Origin: Halorhodospira halophila
Lineage (GTDB): Bacteria; Pseudomonadota; Gammaproteobacteria; Nitrococcales; Halorhodospiraceae
Length of the DNA: 64,000 bases
NCBI RefSeq assembly: GCF_016653405.1
Contig: NZ_NHSN01000016.1
Span: 141,299-205,298, forward strand
Reading direction: 5' to 3'
Positions 1 to 8,650 of this stretch are shown here, one piece after another (the first letter of the stretch is position 1; each line of letters begins with the position of its first letter). The notes under the pieces are model-generated. The model saw only the letters and a program-made list of their open reading frames with translations, made no database searches and was not told the origin of the DNA. A program made the position numbers and the translations under genes.

Positions 1-277
1 GCACGGGGTAGAACTCGCCGCGGATCTCGATCACCAGGTCTTCCGCGCCCTCGCCGTCCTCCTCGCCGCTCTCGGGCTGCTCGCCCTCCTGGGCCTGCTT
101 CTGCCCGGTGTCGGTCGCGCCGCTGACCAGCGCGTACTGATCGGGGTGGCGCTTGAGCATCCGCTCGGCGATCTCCTGCCCGACCTCCTGCACGTCGCCA
201 GGGCCGGACCAGAACACGCCGCTGCCGTAGAGCCGATCCCGGTGGGTCGGCTCGCGGCCGATGTACTTCACCTTCAT
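1..277 (-). CDS. Phage structural-region protein, unknown function (3' end outside window)
   Basis: The reading frame begins with ATG at 277 after a good ribosome site (GGAGG) and stays open to the window edge, giving the first 92 residues (MKVKYIGREPTHRDRLYGSG...). The C-terminal part seen is very acidic and rich in Glu and Gln (about residues 55-80). It is the next gene downstream of the coat and putative decoration genes, where phages usually keep head-completion or tail-interface genes. I do not recognise the family; only the phage context supports a structural role. Confidence 0.6.
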   Translation of the reverse strand, partial: MKVKYIGREPTHRDRLYGSGVFWSGPGDVQEVGQEIAERMLKRHPDQYALVSGATDTGQKQAQEGEQPESGEEDGEGAEDLVIEIRGEFYPV

Positions 278-293
278 GGGGCTATCCTCCGGC

Positions 294-314
294 GGGGCGG
301 CGCGTGGCCGCCCC
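294..314. repeat. GC-rich inverted repeat between two phage genes
   Basis: GGGGCGGC (294-301) and GCCGCCCC (307-314) form a perfect 8-bp stem with a 5-nt loop in the short gap between the 133-aa gene and the next one. There is no T-run on either side, so it is more likely an mRNA structure or weak processing site than a terminator. Confidence 0.4.
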
Positions 315-325
315 GGATTGCGGGG

Positions 326-727
326 TTACTTGCCTTGCCAGTCGTAGGTGGCGACGACGGTGATCTCACCGTCCACGCCGGCGCCGAGCGAGGCGATGAT
401 GTCGCAGACCTCCTCGACCACCTTGGGGGCGTGGTTCGAGTCGGCGCGGATGCGACCAGCACTGGCCAGCGACTTGGAGCCGGTGAAGTAGGTCGCCTCG
501 GTGTCGTTCTCGGTCATGTAGCCGAACGAGGCGCTGGCCCCGCTGCCGCAGGCACCGTGGACCACCATCAGATCCAGGAGCCGGGTGTGGGCCGGCAGGC
601 GAATGAAGTGGACGGTATCGCCGCTGGAGCCATCGACGTTGAGGGTCGCGGTGGCCGTGGCGGTGTTGCCGTACTCGCCGGCATGGATGATGTCGGTGTG
701 AAGCTGCTCGAAGTTGATGCGAGCCAT
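326..727 (-). CDS. Phage structural protein, possible head decoration protein
   Basis: 133 residues, ATG at 727 preceded by GGAGG. It starts MARINFEQLHTDI and is rich in Ala, Gly, Thr and Ser with alternating hydrophobic residues, suggesting a beta-rich fold; no cysteine pairs, signal peptide or membrane segment apart from one central Cys. It lies directly downstream of the coat gene in the same direction, the usual place for a decoration or head-stabilising protein. That role is inferred from position and composition only; I do not recognise the family from sequence. Confidence 0.6.
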   Translation of the reverse strand: MARINFEQLHTDIIHAGEYGNTATATATLNVDGSSGDTVHFIRLPAHTRLLDLMVVHGACGSGASASFGYMTENDTEATYFTGSKSLASAGRIRADSNHAPKVVEEVCDIIASLGAGVDGEITVVATYDWQGK

Positions 728-787
728 GATTCAGTCCTCCAGGGATTCAGAGAGAGGGGACGGCGCTGGGCCGCCCCCATGGCCGGC

Positions 788-2032
788 TCAGGCGGTCGGA
801 TCCGGCGCGTAGGAGTCCACTGCGATCACGCCGTGGTCGGTCATCAGGCCGGTGTCCTGGCGCTTGAAGCGGACCTTGGCCTTGCCGCCCATGAACGCCA
901 TGGAGACCTCCATGCCGTTGTCGTGGTCCACCTTCTCCTCGTGCCAGTTCGCGTGGTAGCCGCTGGTGCCGTGGTTGCCATACGCCTCGGCGAGCGCCTG
1001 GGCGCCGAGCAACAGGGCCCGGTCCACCGGCGCAGCCGCCTCGTTCTCGACCACAGCACCGCTGGAGTTGTGGCTCTTGACCGGCGAGCCCTGGTAGAAG
1101 CGAACCGCGCGGTTGTGTTTCTTCACGAGGATCCCGTTCCACATGCCGCACTCGCCGAGAAACAGCGGGTGGTTCCAGCCCTGGCTGCGAGCGTGGGCGT
1201 TCGAGATGAACGTGCGCCAGTCGTTGCCCGACGTGCTCTGGAGGAACTGGTACCACTGCCGGCTGGAGATCGTGAGCAGGTAGAGCGGGTTGTCGTCGGC
1301 CTGCGGGTCCATGTTGCCGCTGGCGTCTTGCAGGCGGATCGGCTGGAGCGGGAACACATCGTCATCGAGGGTCGCCCGGAGCATGTCGATGGTCTCCAGG
1401 GTGATGATGTTCGTACTCCCGATCTGGCTCACGTTGTCCGCGCTGCCGGCGCAGAAGTACCGGCCGTAGGACGGCGGCGCCACGTCGTTCACCACGATGT
1501 CGGCGAACTCCTCGTGGCTCTCCTTGGGCACGGCCCAATCAATGCCATCGTCGTCACCGCGGGCACCGGCCATGTGGACGTGCGCAAGCTGATCCTCCAA
1601 CCGTGCGCCGTAACCAGCCAGGTTGGCCTTGGCGATGCCGCGAAGCTGGTGAACAGTGCGCTTTTGCGTCATGCGACCGCCGGTGTCCACGCCAGCGCGG
1701 TACTGGTCGATGCGCAGGTCCATGGAACTGAACGTCAGATCCATCATGCGCCCGGCCAGCTTGCGATCACCCATCGTCGGGCGGCCGGTGATGATGTTGA
1801 ACAGGTCCACGCTCACCTGGTCGCCGGCGCCGGTGCTCAGGTCGCGGATCTGCACGATGGGATAGTCCGGGCTGGTCTGCCCCTTGAGCTTGGACTCCGC
1901 CCCGGACTGCTTGGGCGCGGGGCCGGTCAGTCGGCGACGGAACGACGGCCGGCGCTGGGTCTCAGCGAAGGCCGCAACGGAATAGAGCTTCTTGGCCAGC
2001 GGAGAGCCGACCGGGATGTTGGTACGAGCCAT
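788..2032 (-). CDS. Phage major coat protein (Phage_capsid_3 / DUF4043-like)
   Basis: 414 residues, ATG at 2032 after GAGGA. Forms the shell of the phage head. The N-terminal 110 residues (SPDYPIVQIRDLSTGAGDQV, then GDRKLAGRMMDLTF and the DQYRAGVDTGGRMTQKRT stretch) match what I recall of the podovirus-type coat family once called DUF4043. Its length and its place directly after the scaffold and portal genes agree. It starts MAR, like the smaller downstream protein. I am confident that it is the coat; the exact family name is from memory. Confidence 0.85.
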   Translation of the reverse strand: MARTNIPVGSPLAKKLYSVAAFAETQRRPSFRRRLTGPAPKQSGAESKLKGQTSPDYPIVQIRDLSTGAGDQVSVDLFNIITGRPTMGDRKLAGRMMDLTFSSMDLRIDQYRAGVDTGGRMTQKRTVHQLRGIAKANLAGYGARLEDQLAHVHMAGARGDDDGIDWAVPKESHEEFADIVVNDVAPPSYGRYFCAGSADNVSQIGSTNIITLETIDMLRATLDDDVFPLQPIRLQDASGNMDPQADDNPLYLLTISSRQWYQFLQSTSGNDWRTFISNAHARSQGWNHPLFLGECGMWNGILVKKHNRAVRFYQGSPVKSHNSSGAVVENEAAAPVDRALLLGAQALAEAYGNHGTSGYHANWHEEKVDHDNGMEVSMAFMGGKAKVRFKRQDTGLMTDHGVIAVDSYAPDPTA

Positions 2033-2050
2033 GATCTTCGTCCTCGGCTA

Positions 2051-3139
2051 CTAGAGCCGGGCCAGAAACTCCTCGCGTTGGGAATCGCTCATCCGCTCGA
2101 GCTTCTCGGCAAGCTGGGTTGCCGACATGCGCTCGACTTCCTCGGATTCACTGGCCCCCGCGGCAGCGCCGCCCGGCAGGTCGGATAGAGAGTTGGGTGT
2201 GTCGTCGCTGGTCCGCTCCGCCTCTTGCAGCCGGCGGGCGGCAGCGGCGGTCACGTCCTCGGTGTTGCGTTGCGATGCGGTGGAGATGCCGAGCATCTTG
2301 ACCACCTCGCGGAAGCGATCCTCCAGCGAGTAGTCCTGATACTTGGGGTTCGCGCGAAGCTGCTCATCGAGGGCCACAGCGGCGGCATAGCGCGGGTCGC
2401 CGCTTTGCTCCCATTCGATGAGGACCGGCTTGCCGTTGGCGTCGGTGACCGCGGCCTTGGCCTGATCGACCTCGGCCTGGATCCGCTGCTGCTCGGTCTG
2501 CTGCACGCGCTCCTCGGCCTGCTGGTGGCGACGCTCGATCTCCTCGCGGAGTTGTTGGTTCTGCCGGTAGAGCACCTCCAGCGGCTTCGCCAGTTCGTCG
2601 CCGTAGTCGCGCCGGAACGCCTCCAGGTCCAGTTCCTCGGTACCGCCCTCCTCTCCGCTATCGGGGGAGCCGCCGTCTTGCTGGGGGGCACCCTGGGCGC
2701 CCTTTGAAGGGGCCTGGCCCTGGCGCAGTTGCTCCAGCTCTTGCCGGAGCCGTTCAGCCTCGCGCTGGTACTCGCTGGCCTGCTTGCGCGCGCCTTCGAG
2801 CACCGAATACGGGATCTCGTGCCGGCCATCCCGCGTCTTGACTACCCGCTCGGGCTCATCGTCCGTGCCGGTGTTCTCGCCCTGGCCCTCCTGCTGCTGG
2901 GCCTTCGGGTCGTCGCCCTGCTTGGACTGCTGCCCGCTATCCGCCACCGCGCCCGTTTGGTCCGCGGCCGGTTTGCCGGCATCGCCCCCGCCCTCGGCAT
3001 CCGAGCCGGCTGCATCAATCGAATCGCTGCCTTGCTCGTCGGATTCGCCTTCGAGTTCAGCCAGGATCCGGTCGATCTCCTGCTCATCGTTCGGGATACC
3101 TTCGGGGTTGCTCAGGTAGTCATTGGTATTTCCACTCAT
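2051..3139 (-). CDS. Phage scaffolding protein
   Basis: 362 residues, start ATG at 3139 with AGGAGA upstream. It is extremely acidic at the N-terminus, low in complexity (Gln, Glu, Gly and Ala runs over about residues 30-170), and has predicted coiled coils around residues 110-150 and 195-235 (repeated E/Q/R heptads). Such proteins guide coat assembly and then leave or are removed from the head. The ending (REEFLARL) is helical, as expected for a coat-binding C-terminus. It lies between portal and coat, the classical scaffold position. The call rests on position and composition. Confidence 0.8.
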   Translation of the reverse strand: MSGNTNDYLSNPEGIPNDEQEIDRILAELEGESDEQGSDSIDAAGSDAEGGGDAGKPAADQTGAVADSGQQSKQGDDPKAQQQEGQGENTGTDDEPERVVKTRDGRHEIPYSVLEGARKQASEYQREAERLRQELEQLRQGQAPSKGAQGAPQQDGGSPDSGEEGGTEELDLEAFRRDYGDELAKPLEVLYRQNQQLREEIERRHQQAEERVQQTEQQRIQAEVDQAKAAVTDANGKPVLIEWEQSGDPRYAAAVALDEQLRANPKYQDYSLEDRFREVVKMLGISTASQRNTEDVTAAAARRLQEAERTSDDTPNSLSDLPGGAAAGASESEEVERMSATQLAEKLERMSDSQREEFLARL

Positions 3140-3199
3140 CGCGTCGTCTCTCCTATCGCCTGGAGTTGCGTGGTCGGGGACTGTCGTGCCCCTAGAACG

Positions 3200-3224
3200 A
3201 AAAAGCCCGGCTCAGAGGCCGGGC
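3200..3224 (-). terminator. Intrinsic terminator overlapping the end of the portal gene
   Basis: On the - strand GCCCGG and CCGGGC (3224-3219 and 3210-3205) form a 6-bp stem with an 8-nt loop, followed by TTTTT (3204-3200). The portal stop codon (3214-3212) lies in the loop. It would act on late transcripts passing from portal into scaffold and coat genes. Confidence 0.65.
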
Positions 3225-5395
3225 GTTTCGGTGTGCCGCGTCTGCTGCGGCGAGGGGGGTGGGCCGTGTCGTGGCCCCTCCGGTGTCTGTTGCGCTGCCG
3301 CCTGTTCATCCCGGCGCAAGCGGGCCCCGCGCTCGAACAGTTCGGCGTGCTGGGCGGCCTCGGCGCGCATGTCCTCGTGGGATCCGCGCTCGATCTCGCT
3401 GATGGTCTTGGCGGTCTGCGCGGCCTGGTGTTCGGTATCGACGCCGGCGGTCTTCTGCGCCATGGCGATGGCGCGCTGGGCGTCGGCCATGGCCTTCTCG
3501 GCACGAGCCTCCAGGTCGCGGACCCGGGCCTCGCGCTCGCGCAGTTCCAGCTCGGCGGCCTGCTGCTGCATCTCGGCCTGGCGCTGCTCGGCCTCGGCCT
3601 GCTGCTGCGCTTGAAGGGCCTCCTCCTCGGTCTGCGGCTGCTTGCTGCCGCCGCCCATGCCGGTGACCGCGCGGATGCGCTCGACGAACTCCTTGCGGTT
3701 GGGTAGGTCGGAAGCCTCGATGATGATGTCCATCACGGCCGCCTGCAGTTCTGGGGGGAGCGTCTGCGTCAGCTCCATCATCCGCGCGAGCAAGTGCTGT
3801 CGGTACGTCGTGCTGCTCGGGGTCTCGTCGAGGGCGACCTGGGTGCGCAGCTTGAGGATGTCGTTGGTCCGGTACTCGTAGCCGAGCTCATCGTGCTCGG
3901 GGTGGTTCAGGAGGACATCCTTGACCTCGCCGGTGACCGACTCGACGCGCACCGGCAGGTCGGTCTTCTGGCCCAGGTCTTCGACGAGCATCGACATGAG
4001 CAACTCGGCGGCCAGACGCCGGCCGTCCTGGTAGTTCTCGATGATCTTGCCAAGCACCTGCTGGCCCTGCTCGACCAGGCTTTTGATCGCCTCGCCCGAC
4101 TGCCCGGATCCGGCGCCGCGACCCATCATCTCGTGGAATAGGCCCGAGGCGTCCTGGATGTTCTGCTTCGCCTCCTGCATCACCTCGAACTGCTGCGGGT
4201 TAAGCCGCGCGTCGGTGTCCACGTTGAACCCATTGGCGTTCTGCCGGCTCGGGTTCGTGATGATGTAGGCGTCCGAGCGCGCGACCTCCTGCGCCGCCTG
4301 GGCATGGTCGTCCACCGCATCCCGGTCGGCGATCACCCGGCGGGTGGAGAGGTTGTAGAGCATCTTGCTGCGCCGGGCGTTGACCTCCTCCTGCGGGGAT
4401 TTCATCGCGCGGATCAGCCCGTAGGGGGCGCCGCTGCGATCCTGCCTGTAGCCAACGAACGGCACATAGGGGAAGTAGCCGTGCTTGTACGGCGAGGGGC
4501 GGTCGGCGAGCTGGTGCGGGCCAAGATAGTAGGCCACGCGCAGCCGGAAGGAGCGGGCCTTGCGTGGCGTTACGAGACCCGCGGCAACGGCGTTCAGGTG
4601 TCGGCGGTCTTCGCGGTTGAGTTCCACCACCCGGCCATCGGGCAGGTCGAGCACCCACATATCGGTGTGGACGCGGTACCACACTTCGTAGAGCGCAAGC
4701 CGGTGGCGCTCGGTGTCCAGCCACTCCTCCTCTTGTAGCGAGGTGGTCTGCTCGATCTCCCAGGAGCGGCCAAGTGAGACATCGACACCGTTCGGGTCAT
4801 CCCACGCCGGGCGCTGGGCGACCGACTGGCGGATCAGCCGCTTGTGCCGCGGGAAGTGGCCCTCCAGGTCGTCGGCGTCGTACCAGCGTTTGCGTACCAG
4901 GTACCGGGCGTCCCGGAGCATCGGGTCGCGGGAGCGGTAGTCGAACCAGATTTCGTCGCGGTGGACGGCCTGCACGCGGTACGGGTACTTGAACGGGTCG
5001 GACTCGCGGCTGACCTCCAGCCACCCGATGCCGACCTTCACTTGCGATTCGTGGGCCTCCGAGCACCCGGTGTTGAAGCGTGCGAGGCGCACGGCCTCCT
5101 GGAGTTTGACGTTCAGGGCCTCGGCCACCTCGGTGGCCTGGTCGTCCTCGCCGCGCACGATGGGGTCGGTGCGGGTACGCGCTTCCAGGCCGAGCACGGT
5201 GTCGATAGTTGGGCGAATCAAATTGACGACGATGGGCGCGATGCCCAGCTCACGCATCCGCTGCATCGTCTCGGTATCAAGCTGATTGCCGTCGTAGAAG
5301 TCGGCCTCGCGCGCGGCCTCGGCACGCCATGCGGGCTCATAGCGCAGGTCGGTGAGGATCTGCTCGATGCGCTCGCGGGGCAGTGGCTTTGTCAT
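3212..5395 (-). CDS. Phage portal protein, P22 type
   Basis: 727 residues, ATG at 5395, five bases after the terminase stop. The portal is the dodecameric ring through which DNA enters the head. The N-terminal half carries features of the P22-like portal family: an early FYDGNQLD segment (residues 28-35), IAPIVVNLIRPTIDTVLGLE (about 52-71), and a PYRVQAVHRDEIWFDYRSRD stretch near residue 140, followed by a helical stem and wing region. The last 150 residues are a long Gln/Ala/Glu coiled coil, as in the P22 barrel. Size agrees with that family (about 700 residues). Confidence 0.92.
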   Translation of the reverse strand: MTKPLPRERIEQILTDLRYEPAWRAEAAREADFYDGNQLDTETMQRMRELGIAPIVVNLIRPTIDTVLGLEARTRTDPIVRGEDDQATEVAEALNVKLQEAVRLARFNTGCSEAHESQVKVGIGWLEVSRESDPFKYPYRVQAVHRDEIWFDYRSRDPMLRDARYLVRKRWYDADDLEGHFPRHKRLIRQSVAQRPAWDDPNGVDVSLGRSWEIEQTTSLQEEEWLDTERHRLALYEVWYRVHTDMWVLDLPDGRVVELNREDRRHLNAVAAGLVTPRKARSFRLRVAYYLGPHQLADRPSPYKHGYFPYVPFVGYRQDRSGAPYGLIRAMKSPQEEVNARRSKMLYNLSTRRVIADRDAVDDHAQAAQEVARSDAYIITNPSRQNANGFNVDTDARLNPQQFEVMQEAKQNIQDASGLFHEMMGRGAGSGQSGEAIKSLVEQGQQVLGKIIENYQDGRRLAAELLMSMLVEDLGQKTDLPVRVESVTGEVKDVLLNHPEHDELGYEYRTNDILKLRTQVALDETPSSTTYRQHLLARMMELTQTLPPELQAAVMDIIIEASDLPNRKEFVERIRAVTGMGGGSKQPQTEEEALQAQQQAEAEQRQAEMQQQAAELELREREARVRDLEARAEKAMADAQRAIAMAQKTAGVDTEHQAAQTAKTISEIERGSHEDMRAEAAQHAELFERGARLRRDEQAAAQQTPEGPRHGPPPSPQQTRHTETPGL

Positions 5396-5400
5396 ACGGG

Positions 5401-6843
5401 TCAGACTCTCCAGTCGGGTGCCGGGCGGGCGACGGTGGTGCCGGCGGATGCGGACGGCGGCTCGGCGTGGCGGATCATCATCAGCGCGTACCGGGTAGCG
5501 TCGAGCAAATCGTCGCGCTCCTTGACGATCTTCCCGTCCTTGCGGTGGTAGAGCCGGAACTCCTCAAACCAGTCTTTGAGGTGGCCGAATACCTTGAGCC
5601 GACCGGTCTGCATTCGGTCGAGCATTTCGGCCAGGCCGGCCTCCACACTCGTGCGCGAGAGCCGGGTGTCGTCTCGAGTTTCTGGGAACGCGGCGTGGGT
5701 GGGAAGCATGTTGAGCCCCTGCTCCCGGTACTGCTCGGCAAGCTGCACGCCTGAGCCCTTCTCGGTCTGGTACCCATCGTGCGGCCAGGCCCATGGCAAG
5801 CGCGGCCCCCAGGGCTTGAGCGCCGCGGCGTGGATCACGGGCGTCGCCTGGCTCTTTCGGTAGCCGTTGGTGACGTAGATCGTGTCCGAGTCGCGGTCCC
5901 ATACGATCTTCGCGGCCGCGGTCGGGTGGTCCCAGCCGAAGTCGAGGCCACCGATCACCGGCCAGATGGCAGGCACCGTGAACGGCTCGACGCTGATCTC
6001 CTCCTCGGCGATGGGGAAGATCCGCCCGGAGCCGAGGGTCGGGATGCCGTGGGCGCGAGCCTCGCGCTCGTGTGCCGGGAACGAGGCGATGATCCGCTGG
6101 CGCTCCTCGGCGTCGATGTGCTCGGCGTCATGGATGGTCATGTTCGTGTCGTGGCGCTGATCGGAGTCTTCCATCAGATACCTCGACACGACCGACGACA
6201 TGCCCATCAGCGGGGTGAACGAGAGCGCGACGATCCCTCCCGTGGCGATGGTCCGCGCCAGGCCCTCGTCGTAAATGTCCTCGGGCGGTTCTTCGTCATA
6301 CCAGACGAAATCGACCGGCGGGCCCTGCCACTTGCGCCGGCCCTGGGCGTAATAGCGAAACCGAAGGAAGGAGTAGCCGCCGCTTGCGTGCTTCACACGG
6401 ATGTAGTCGTAGAGGTGGCTGACGCCGGCGGCCATGCCGTAGTCGCTGGTCAGGCACCGCTTGGGGATCAGCCCTGTGCCCTCCTCGCCCGGATGCCCGA
6501 GGAGTACGCGCTGGCCGTTGTCGCGCGTCGTCTCGCCGGTCTCACCACTCGCCCACACCACTACGGGGCGATCCCAGCGCCGGCCGGGCCACCAGTCGGG
6601 GTACTCGCCGGTGAGGTGATAGGCGACCTCCGCACCCGTGGCGTAGGTCTTGCCCTGCTGGTTGCCTGCCCGTAATAGCCTTTCGCGGAAGCTCGCCCCG
6701 GCGGCGTGGAACTCGCGCTGCTTGGCGTAGGGTCGGTAGTCGGCCAGGCGCTCCTGGGCAAGCTCCTCGTCAATCTGCGCGAGGATCGCGCGCCGCTCCA
6801 GGGGCGAGAGCCGCTCAATGAAGCTCGGGTCGAGAACCTGCAT
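5401..6843 (-). CDS. Terminase large subunit (packaging ATPase and nuclease)
   Basis: 480 residues, ATG at 6843. It pumps DNA into the prohead and cuts the concatemer. Visible motifs: an adenine-binding KQREFHAAG region (about 43-51), Walker A GNQQGKTYA (about 60-68), Walker B FVWYDEEPPED, a coupling-type LSFTPLMGMSS segment, and the C-terminal RNase H-like nuclease with acidic sites in GGLDFGWDHP and DDLLDATRYAL. The length and the pairing with a P22-type portal suggest headful packaging of the P22 gp2 kind. It overlaps the small subunit gene by 29 nt. Confidence 0.93.
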   Translation of the reverse strand: MQVLDPSFIERLSPLERRAILAQIDEELAQERLADYRPYAKQREFHAAGASFRERLLRAGNQQGKTYATGAEVAYHLTGEYPDWWPGRRWDRPVVVWASGETGETTRDNGQRVLLGHPGEEGTGLIPKRCLTSDYGMAAGVSHLYDYIRVKHASGGYSFLRFRYYAQGRRKWQGPPVDFVWYDEEPPEDIYDEGLARTIATGGIVALSFTPLMGMSSVVSRYLMEDSDQRHDTNMTIHDAEHIDAEERQRIIASFPAHEREARAHGIPTLGSGRIFPIAEEEISVEPFTVPAIWPVIGGLDFGWDHPTAAAKIVWDRDSDTIYVTNGYRKSQATPVIHAAALKPWGPRLPWAWPHDGYQTEKGSGVQLAEQYREQGLNMLPTHAAFPETRDDTRLSRTSVEAGLAEMLDRMQTGRLKVFGHLKDWFEEFRLYHRKDGKIVKERDDLLDATRYALMMIRHAEPPSASAGTTVARPAPDWRV

Positions 6844-7405
6844 CGCTGCCCTTCTTCACTGGCGACTGCTCGGCCCGCTGCTCGGCGGCCTTCACCTGCT
6901 CCCGCAGGGCCTTGAGCGTGTCGCGGTCCAGGGTGCCGAACATGCCCCGCTGCTCGTTATCGGCCTTGTACCCACCGACGTGCTTCATCAACTTGTCGAG
7001 GGCCTGGTTCTTGTCGATCAGTCGGTACTCGAGCACCTGCGCCTCGCTGCCCGGGATGGCGCGCACCTTCACCCGGGAGAGCGCGGCGGCGGTCTGGTCG
7101 TCCAACTCCTGGACCGGCTTCGGCGAACCGTCCTCGCGGAATAGCTTGCGCGGGTCCGCCATTGCCACTCGGGCCAGCTCCTCGATCACCCGCTCGGCGG
7201 TGATCTCCAGCTTCTGAGCCCGTTGGCTTTGGCCTTTGTCGATTTCCGCACGCACCCAAGGTTTTCCAAGTAGTTCCGGGCCTATCCGCGATGCGGTCTT
7301 CTCGCTGTAGCCGGCGCGGATCGCCGCCTTCGAGGCGTTGGCGTCAATCAGGTATTCCTGCACGAACCGGCGCTGCCGGTCGGTAAGCCCGGAGGTCTTG
7401 CCCAT
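6815..7405 (-). CDS. Terminase small subunit (DNA recognition)
   Basis: 196 residues from ATG at 7405, which has AGGA 8 nt upstream; a longer frame from GTG at 7453 lacks any ribosome site. The N-terminus (LTDRQRRFVQEYLIDANASK, then AAIRAGYSEKTA) is the typical terminase_2 helix-turn-helix, where the small subunit binds the packaging start site. The middle carries a helical region ending VLEYRLIDKNQALDKLMKHVG and the C-terminus is charged. It sits just upstream of and overlaps the large subunit gene. Confidence 0.9.
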   Translation of the reverse strand: MGKTSGLTDRQRRFVQEYLIDANASKAAIRAGYSEKTASRIGPELLGKPWVRAEIDKGQSQRAQKLEITAERVIEELARVAMADPRKLFREDGSPKPVQELDDQTAAALSRVKVRAIPGSEAQVLEYRLIDKNQALDKLMKHVGGYKADNEQRGMFGTLDRDTLKALREQVKAAEQRAEQSPVKKGSDAGSRPELH

Positions 7406-7459
7406 GGTTTTGATCCTGCTTCTACGGAGCCCGGTCACGCACACGAACCGCACCGGTGA

Positions 7460-7822
7460 TCAGTGGCCGCGTTGCTCCAACACCTGTTCTGCCGCTTCCT
7501 GGGTGTGTTTATATACAGCCCCGGAGATTTGCGCGCGGTGGTACTCCGTCAGCCCCCACATGACGATGCCGAGCATGAGGGCGACGAGGGCGCCGACGAC
7601 GCTGGCCACCTTCCAACCGCCGGATCCATACCCTCGGCGGTAGGCCAGATCATCCCGCAGCGAGTCGAGTTTCCCGCCCAGCGTCTCGCCCATCCGGTCT
7701 ACCTTGACCTCGATACGATCCTGGCCTTTCTCCAGGATCACGACGCGGCCCTCGACGTGGCCCAACTCGCGGTGCAGGTTGACGTACAGTTCCGCGTTGG
7801 TTTGGTCTGGTGGCTGGGTCAT
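7460..7822 (-). CDS. Membrane-anchored coiled-coil protein of the lysis cassette (XhlA-like)
   Basis: 120 residues, ATG at 7822 overlapping the stop of the upstream hydrolase gene as ATGA. Residues 15-60 form an amphipathic coiled coil (HVEGRVVILEKGQDRIEVKV), followed by one strong membrane segment around 73-92 (VASVVGALVALMLGIVMWGL) and a charged helical tail. This plan resembles the haemolysin XhlA family of small phage membrane proteins that work with holins. It could be the holin or a partner of it; no second hydrophobic segment is present. An open frame extends upstream to 8020 but is a shadow of the preceding gene. Confidence 0.6.
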   Translation of the reverse strand: MTQPPDQTNAELYVNLHRELGHVEGRVVILEKGQDRIEVKVDRMGETLGGKLDSLRDDLAYRRGYGSGGWKVASVVGALVALMLGIVMWGLTEYHRAQISGAVYKHTQEAAEQVLEQRGH

Positions 7823-8406
7823 TGGTCTTCGATCAGGTTTACGATCCGTGGTAGCCAGTACCCGGCGTGCTCCTCTCGCCAGGCCGTATGCCCGATAGTG
7901 TCGGCCTCGCGCTCGGTGTCGATGCCGCGCACGCGCTGGTCTTCGGTTTGTGGGCCGTAGCGCCCCATCGCGCCCCAGTGGTGGCGCCAGGCCCAACTGA
8001 CCGGATTGACCCAGGCCCAAAGCCGCGCCATCTGCACTGCGAAATCGCGCCGGTTGTAAAGGACCGTGATGCTCCGGGCGCCGGGGCCGAACTCGGCGTG
8101 CTTGGTGAGCGCTGGCTGGATCAGCAACATGCGGTCACACTTCATCCCCGCCTCCAGGGCCTCCCAGCAGACCAAGGCGCCATTGGAGAATGCGACGACG
8201 TGATCCTCGGGGCCGATGTCGGTAGCCAGGTCGTGCCCAACTCGACGAGAGCGCCGGCGCGTCGTCAGTGGGCCCACCCAGCCGTAGTCGTGGATCACGG
8301 CCTCGCAACCAGCAGCGATCAGTTCGGCGGCCAGGGCGTCCCAACCCGAGGCGTTCTTGTTGAACGCCCCGTGGATGAGGTGAACAACGGATCCGCGCTT
8401 ACTCAT
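7819..8406 (-). CDS. Phage alpha/beta-hydrolase-like protein
   Basis: 195 residues, ATG at 8406, overlapping the upstream lipoprotein gene by 8 nt. The fold signature is visible: beta strand then HLIHGAF (residues 9-15, oxyanion-hole HG), a nucleophile elbow VVAFSNGALVC with Ser74, an acid candidate Asp121 after strand SITVLYNRRD, and a histidine at 173 or 180 (EEHAGYW). The elbow reads F-S-N-G rather than the usual G-x-S-x-G. No signal peptide. It sits between the lytic transglycosylase/lipoprotein pair and a membrane protein, so a role in lysis (ester cleavage in the envelope) is possible but is inference. Substrate unknown. Confidence 0.65.
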   Translation of the reverse strand: MSKRGSVVHLIHGAFNKNASGWDALAAELIAAGCEAVIHDYGWVGPLTTRRRSRRVGHDLATDIGPEDHVVAFSNGALVCWEALEAGMKCDRMLLIQPALTKHAEFGPGARSITVLYNRRDFAVQMARLWAWVNPVSWAWRHHWGAMGRYGPQTEDQRVRGIDTEREADTIGHTAWREEHAGYWLPRIVNLIEDQ

Positions 8407-8650
8407 CGCAGTTCACCCGGACGCTGTGCGGGGCCGCGGCGGCGTTGGCGCGCTGGCGAAGCGCCTGCCGGTCTTCCTTGCCGGTTGCCAGGCAGTAGTC
8501 ATGCACCGCCTGGCCGACGCGCTCGGCGGCCCGGTCGCCGCGCTCGGTGATGGCCGCACAGCCAGCCATCACGGACACCACCAGGCCGATGCCGGCGGCC
8601 ATGACGAGAAGCAGCCGCCCGTGCCCGAGCCCCTGGTATCGTTCGATCAT
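8399..8650 (-). CDS. Small lipoprotein, candidate outer-membrane spanin
   Basis: 83 residues, ATG at 8650 with a strong GGGAGGA site, overlapping the lytic transglycosylase stop as ATGA. A hydrophobic stretch at residues 13-30 ends in a lipobox (VMAGC, Cys31), so mature protein of about 53 residues would be lipid-anchored. The mature part is charged with two more cysteines (Cys53, Cys81). A small lipoprotein next to an endolysin is typical of Rz1-type spanins that fuse the envelope membranes at lysis, but no inner-membrane Rz partner is evident except possibly the coiled-coil membrane protein two genes on. Confidence 0.6.
   Translation of the reverse strand: MIERYQGLGHGRLLLVMAAGIGLVVSVMAGCAAITERGDRAAERVGQAVHDYCLATGKEDRQALRQRANAAAAPHSVRVNCDE

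Noticed and set aside
146..2188. 680-codon open frame on the + strand opposite coat and scaffold genes
   Set aside because: High-GC shadow of the coat and scaffold genes; its protein has no motif, and the opposite frames have clear phage identity and ribosome sites.
7406..7453. GTG start for the small terminase 16 codons upstream
   Set aside because: No ribosome site; ATG at 7405 has AGGA at normal spacing and gives the family N-terminus.
8515..8650. Classical Rz/Rz1 nested gene pair
   Set aside because: Only the lipoprotein is visible; no overlapping inner-membrane Rz frame with a signal anchor was found around it.
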